DNA of 8,475 bases from Alphaproteobacteria bacterium (GTDB lineage Bacteria; Pseudomonadota; Alphaproteobacteria; ATCC43930; CGMCC-115725), in the NCBI GenBank assembly GCA_017353855.1, contig JAFMSA010000144.1:1-8475 (forward strand). The letters run 5' to 3'. The notes under the pieces were generated by a model. It was not told where the DNA came from. It saw only the letters and a program-made list of their open reading frames with translations, and did no database searches. Within the stretch, counting starts at the first letter, position 1, and each line of letters starts with the position of its first letter. Positions 6,027 to 8,475 of this stretch are shown in pieces. The position numbers and the translations under genes were made by a program.

Positions 6027-6217
6027 TCCGCTGCCTCCATCACCCGTGCCGCGGTGATCTGCTGCTCGCCGGCGGCAAACCGGGCGTGGTCGTCGTCGAT
6101 GTCGCCCAGCCAGTGGCCGTAAACATCGAACGCCATCTGGATCGACGAATGCCCGAGCAGCCCCTGCAGCCGCTTCGGCGGGAAACCCTGCTCTATCGCC
6201 CACGATGCGAAGAAAGC
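6023..6217 (-). pseudogene. Tyrosine recombinase/integrase, C-terminal fragment
   Basis: The minus strand reads AFFASWAIEQGFPPKRLQ, then GLLGHSSIQMAFDVYGHWLG, a D-rich linker and ITAARVMEAAE before the TGA at 6023. This is the end of the catalytic domain of a phage-type integrase: the LGHSS box with its His and the nucleophile Tyr in DVYGH. The preceding HDLRH box with the catalytic Arg is lost: upstream in frame are Val, Cys and a stop codon. About 64 residues remain of some 350-400. The normal C-terminal end suggests that the integrase once lay directly before the nuclease pair. Confidence 0.78.
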
Positions 6218-6519
6218 AACACATCATACTGCAGGCTGTATCGGTTTGGGATTCGGTCCGAGCCGCGGCACAGTGGATCATCGTGTATTAAGCTGACTTG
6301 CGCGGACGTCCGCTCTTGGCCGAGCTGCCGACCGGGTGACGCGTCCGTCCACCCGTGGGTTTTCCGTGCGCCTAACAGTAAAATCATTGCAACGGGTCAA
6401 AACCCTCAGCGAACACCCGGGATTGGGCCGCCGAGCGCCGCGCCCGCACGCTTCATCTCATCGAGCTCGGCGGCCTCGTCCAAACGGCCGGGCTCATCGA
6501 GCTGGCCGGCGATGATCGC
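6218..6519. other. Intergenic remnant without recognisable gene
   Basis: No gene can be supported here. The minus-strand frame at 6519-6406 reads IIAGQLDEPGRLDEAAELDE, an acidic helical stretch in the tail of a decayed frame; I do not recognise it. A 12-base perfect palindrome GCGGACGTCCGC lies at 6302-6313 without obvious partner genes. Confidence 0.3.
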
Positions 6520-6850
6520 GCCACCCCGCCTTCCTCGATCTCGCCGATCGGCTGCGGGCCGGCACTCTCGGGCACAAGGTGCGGGCGAAGGGCCGCAATT
6601 ACTGTGGTCCGCACCACAGTCGCGGCGAGCTCTGCCGGGGCGATCCCATGCTGCGGATCCGACGACGGCTCGATACCGCGAGAGCAGCTCGGTTGCGCGT
6701 CGCTGCAGACTGACTTGGTGATCCGCCGTCTCTCCGGTAAGCACCTCTTCCAGCAATTTGTGCAGCACAGTCCCGCGCGTCGCGCCGCCGGCGACCTGGG
6801 GGACAGGCCATTGCTCCGTGTCTTCGGCTACGCTGGAACCAATCTGATGA
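6520..6850 (-). pseudogene. Fragment of an AddA/UvrD-type helicase-nuclease
   Basis: The minus strand gives EDTEQWPVPQVAGGATRGTV, directly followed by LHKLLEEVLTGETADHQVSL and QRRATELL. After a frameshift near 6640-6655 it gives GIAPAELAATVVRT, then VIAALRPHLVPE and GEIEEGG. The RGTxLHxLLEEVLTGE motif opens the nuclease domain of AddA-like proteins in the UvrD helicase superfamily, which process double-strand ends and can also be part of defence islands. Helicase motifs and the nuclease active site (a D...DWK box expected farther on) are absent. Roughly 110 codons survive of more than 1000. The fragment abuts the substrate-binding protein fragment at about 6835-6865, marking a deletion or recombination junction. 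Confidence 0.65.
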
Positions 6851-7205
6851 TACCCTGTAGCGGAAAGATGATCTCATTCCAGCTCGCTGCCACATCCGCC
6901 GCGGTCAATGGCGAACCGTCCGCGAATTGGACCCCTTCGCGGATCCTGAAGCTGTAGGTCTTGCCGTCGTCGGTTGGCTTCGGCATCGCGGTGCAGAGAT
7001 CGCAGACGAGATCATCCGTCTTGCCAGGATCGTCGGGGTTGGCCCGGATGAGTACGCTGTAGAACGGCGCGGCTGAGTGGATCGTAGCATAGGTCTCCTC
7101 GCGGTGAGCGTCAAAGCTCGGCGGCGCGTCGGCCGGGATCATGTAGCTGAGCGTGCCGCCGCGCTTTGGCTCGCAGCAGCCGCAGCGAGGCAGACGGAAA
7201 GGAGC

Positions 7206-7237
7206 GCTCTCGCCGCTAGCGTCGCAGCGGCGAGAGC
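7206..7237. repeat. Perfect 12-bp inverted repeat in the broken signal-peptide region
   Basis: GCTCTCGCCGCT (7206-7217) and AGCGGCGAGAGC (7226-7237) are exact inverted copies with an 8-base loop. In the ancestral gene this encodes the hydrophobic Ala/Leu core of the signal peptide, which favours such GC-rich repeats. At 12 perfect pairs it would still form a strong mRNA hairpin close to the start codon. Confidence 0.55.
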
Positions 7238-7256
7238 CAGTGCCCACCCCCCGCGG

Positions 7257-7290
7257 TGAGTCCCGGCCTTCGCCAGGACGACGGGAACTC
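7257..7290 (-). repeat. REP-like palindromic repeat ('AKAGTH' type)
   Basis: The minus strand carries CCCGTCGTCCTGGCGAAGGC then CGGGACTCACCG. It would translate as PVVLAKAGTH, the familiar signature of dispersed palindromic elements in Rhizobiales and other proteobacteria. The stem at 7260-7279 pairs GTCCTGGC with GCCGGGAC around GAAG, with one G-U pair. Only one copy lies in the window. It sits between the two substrate-binding protein remnants. Confidence 0.5.
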
Positions 7291-7316
7291 GAAATACCTG
7301 TATCCTTTCGCATCAT

Positions 7317-8475
7317 CTATTGAGCCAGATCATCGATAAGCCTTGGTTGATGAAATGCGTCGGGGCGATCTTGAACCCCTTCACATAGGAACGGTACGGC
7401 ACGATGCGGTGCCACCACATTACCCAGAACATGTGCGTCTGGTCGTCGAGCACGTATTTCTCGAACCTGAGCATCGCTACGCGTTGCCGTGCCGGGTCGG
7501 TTTTCACGCAACATCTGCTGGTAGAGCGCAACCTCGCCAGGGTCTTCATAATGTCCGTAATTCTCGGAATCGACGGAGGCCGGCGGTGTCTTTTGGACAT
7601 CGAGCGGCGGATTGACATTGCCGTAGCCGGGCGCTTCGAGCACGACATCGAATTCGCCATTGCGCATCGCATCGAACCACGGCCCGCTCGGCAAAACGCG
7701 CTGCGTCACGTGCAGCCCAATCTTGCTCCATTGGTGGATGAGCCAGATCGCCACGTATTTGTATGGCTGGTCGACATCGCGGTTCAGGAGCTCAAAGGTG
7801 AGTCCGTCGGCGCCGGCCTCTTTCAAGAGCCGTCGCGCCTCAGCTCGTGATTTGTCGATATCGGGCCAATAACCGGCGATCTGCTCGAGCTCTTCCTTGT
7901 TTGCCGCCAATGGAGAGCCGGGGAAGACGAGGCCGCCGACGGTGTTGACGATCGCGATCTTCGACAATCCCGGCGCACCGCCCAACGATCGAGCGCCAGG
8001 CTCAGTGCGCGGCGCACCCGCGGATCGTCGAACGGCTTTTTGTTGTGGTTGGGAGTTACGGCGCTGGCGACGTTCCAATCACGTTCCTGCACCGTAATCT
8101 TGTCACCGAGCACTCTCACGAGCTCATCGCGCGCAGCGGGGGGCATACCGCGGAATTCCATTACGACGCGGTCGCTGCGGATCGCCCCGACCCGTACTGC
8201 CTGCTTTGGCGCATAATCGCGGTGAAGCCGTCGAGATAAGGCAGTCCCTTGTGATAGTAATCCGGGTTCTTCACCCCTTTGATCGACTGCCCGGTTTCGT
8301 AACCGGCGAATTTGAACGGACCAGATCCAAGAATATTTTTCTTGTACCAACTCGGGTCTTTGTCGAGCATTGTCTTTTTGTAAATCCAATTGAAGGGACT
8401 GGCGAGCGCCGGCAGAAACGCGCTGGTCGGGAATTTAAGGTGAAAGACGACGGTTTCGGGATCGGGCGCCTCGAT
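7317..8475 (-). pseudogene. Family 5 ABC transporter substrate-binding protein, three frameshifts, 5' end beyond the window
   Basis: From the right edge the minus strand reads IEAPDPETVVFHLKFPTSAF, then NILGSGPFKFAGYETGQS and YYHKGLPYLDGFTAIM. The frame shifts near 8210 to QAVRVGAIRSDRVVMEFRGM and KPFDDPRVRRALSLALDRW. It shifts again near 7980 to KIAIVNTVGGLVFPGSPLA and ARRLLKEAGADGLTFELLNR, and near 7502 to RQRVAMLRFEKYVLDD, ending QGLSMIWLNR and a TAG at 7317. The GSGPFK and DPRVRRALSLALDR boxes are classic for periplasmic peptide/nickel-type binding proteins (SBP_bac_5). Full length without shifts would be about 500 residues; the first 120 or so lie outside. Three separate shifts argue for real decay and not one read error. 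It is a tandem paralogue of the fragment at 6850-7316. Confidence 0.85.

Larger units (their letters stand above)
6850..7316 (-). pseudogene. Family 5 ABC transporter substrate-binding protein, N-terminal fragment
   Basis: The mature start reads PKRGGTLSYMIPADAPPSFD, followed by LIRANPDDPGKTDDLVCDL, KTYSFRIREGVQFADGSPLT and ADVAASWNEIIFP. This is the first lobe of a peptide/nickel-type (SBP_bac_5) periplasmic binding protein. Its likely signal peptide, WALALAAATLAARALLSVCL followed by AAAAASQ, is in a different frame, with the break near 7164-7170. The mature frame does continue to an ATG at 7316, directly after the stop of the next paralogue, but its first residues look nothing like a signal peptide and a palindromic repeat lies there. 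The gene ends at about 6865, after some 120 mature residues, where helicase-nuclease sequence begins. A normal protein would be about 500-530 residues. Confidence 0.75.

Noticed and set aside
7317..8078. 253-codon minus-strand frame as an independent gene
   Set aside because: It begins and ends inside a binding-protein pseudogene. Its first and last parts are out of frame with the conserved sequence.
1..8475. CRISPR arrays, tRNA or rRNA genes, complete insertion sequences
   Set aside because: No regularly spaced repeats, cloverleaf with TTCGA-type arm or paired terminal repeats around a transposase were found by eye on either strand.

Overview
The window looks like a piece of high-GC alphaproteobacterial DNA, most like Rhizobiales (Bradyrhizobium-type). 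I base this on codon use, gene families and one palindromic repeat of the 'AKAGTH' type, not on any search. It reads as a heavily eroded accessory region: fragments of mobile-element, transport and repair genes lie between a few reading frames that are still open.

Left part (1-1450): a 3'-truncated, frameshifted gene of a conserved but uncharacterised family lies on the minus strand (768 to 71). Upstream of it on the same strand are about 580 bases with no gene but many perfect hairpins (about 1365 to 783). That leader resembles the 5' half of a group II intron; this is pattern recognition, not proof. Next (1452-2425, plus) is an intact toxin-antitoxin operon: an Xre/MbcA/ParS-type antitoxin overlapped by 4 bases by a RES-domain toxin. 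A perfect 8+8 palindrome just before the antitoxin ribosome binding site is a good candidate operator.

Middle (2426-4900): a tyrosine recombinase fragment (minus), a cobalamin-independent methionine-synthase-like pseudogene with an internal deletion (plus), and an intact, probably exported SMP-30/gluconolactonase-family enzyme (3179-4198, plus). After it come a possible scrap of Tn3-family transposase and about 620 bases with no convincing gene.

Right-centre (4894-6217, minus): a tyrosine recombinase C-terminal remnant is followed by two short genes in tandem. The first is an intact 136-residue protein that I read as a PD-(D/E)XK-fold nuclease with a D...QxK active site. The second is a GIY-YIG-like nuclease whose last 40 or so residues have been thrown out of frame by one apparent base loss. 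This two-nuclease cassette behind an integrase is the best candidate for an undescribed system here.

Right part (6218-8475, minus): a fragment of an AddA/UvrD-type helicase-nuclease abuts the N-terminal part of a family 5 (peptide/nickel type) ABC transporter substrate-binding protein. A second, nearly complete paralogue with three frameshifts runs off the right edge. Intact genes are therefore few: antitoxin, RES toxin, SMP-30 enzyme and QxK nuclease, with the GIY-YIG gene nearly intact.
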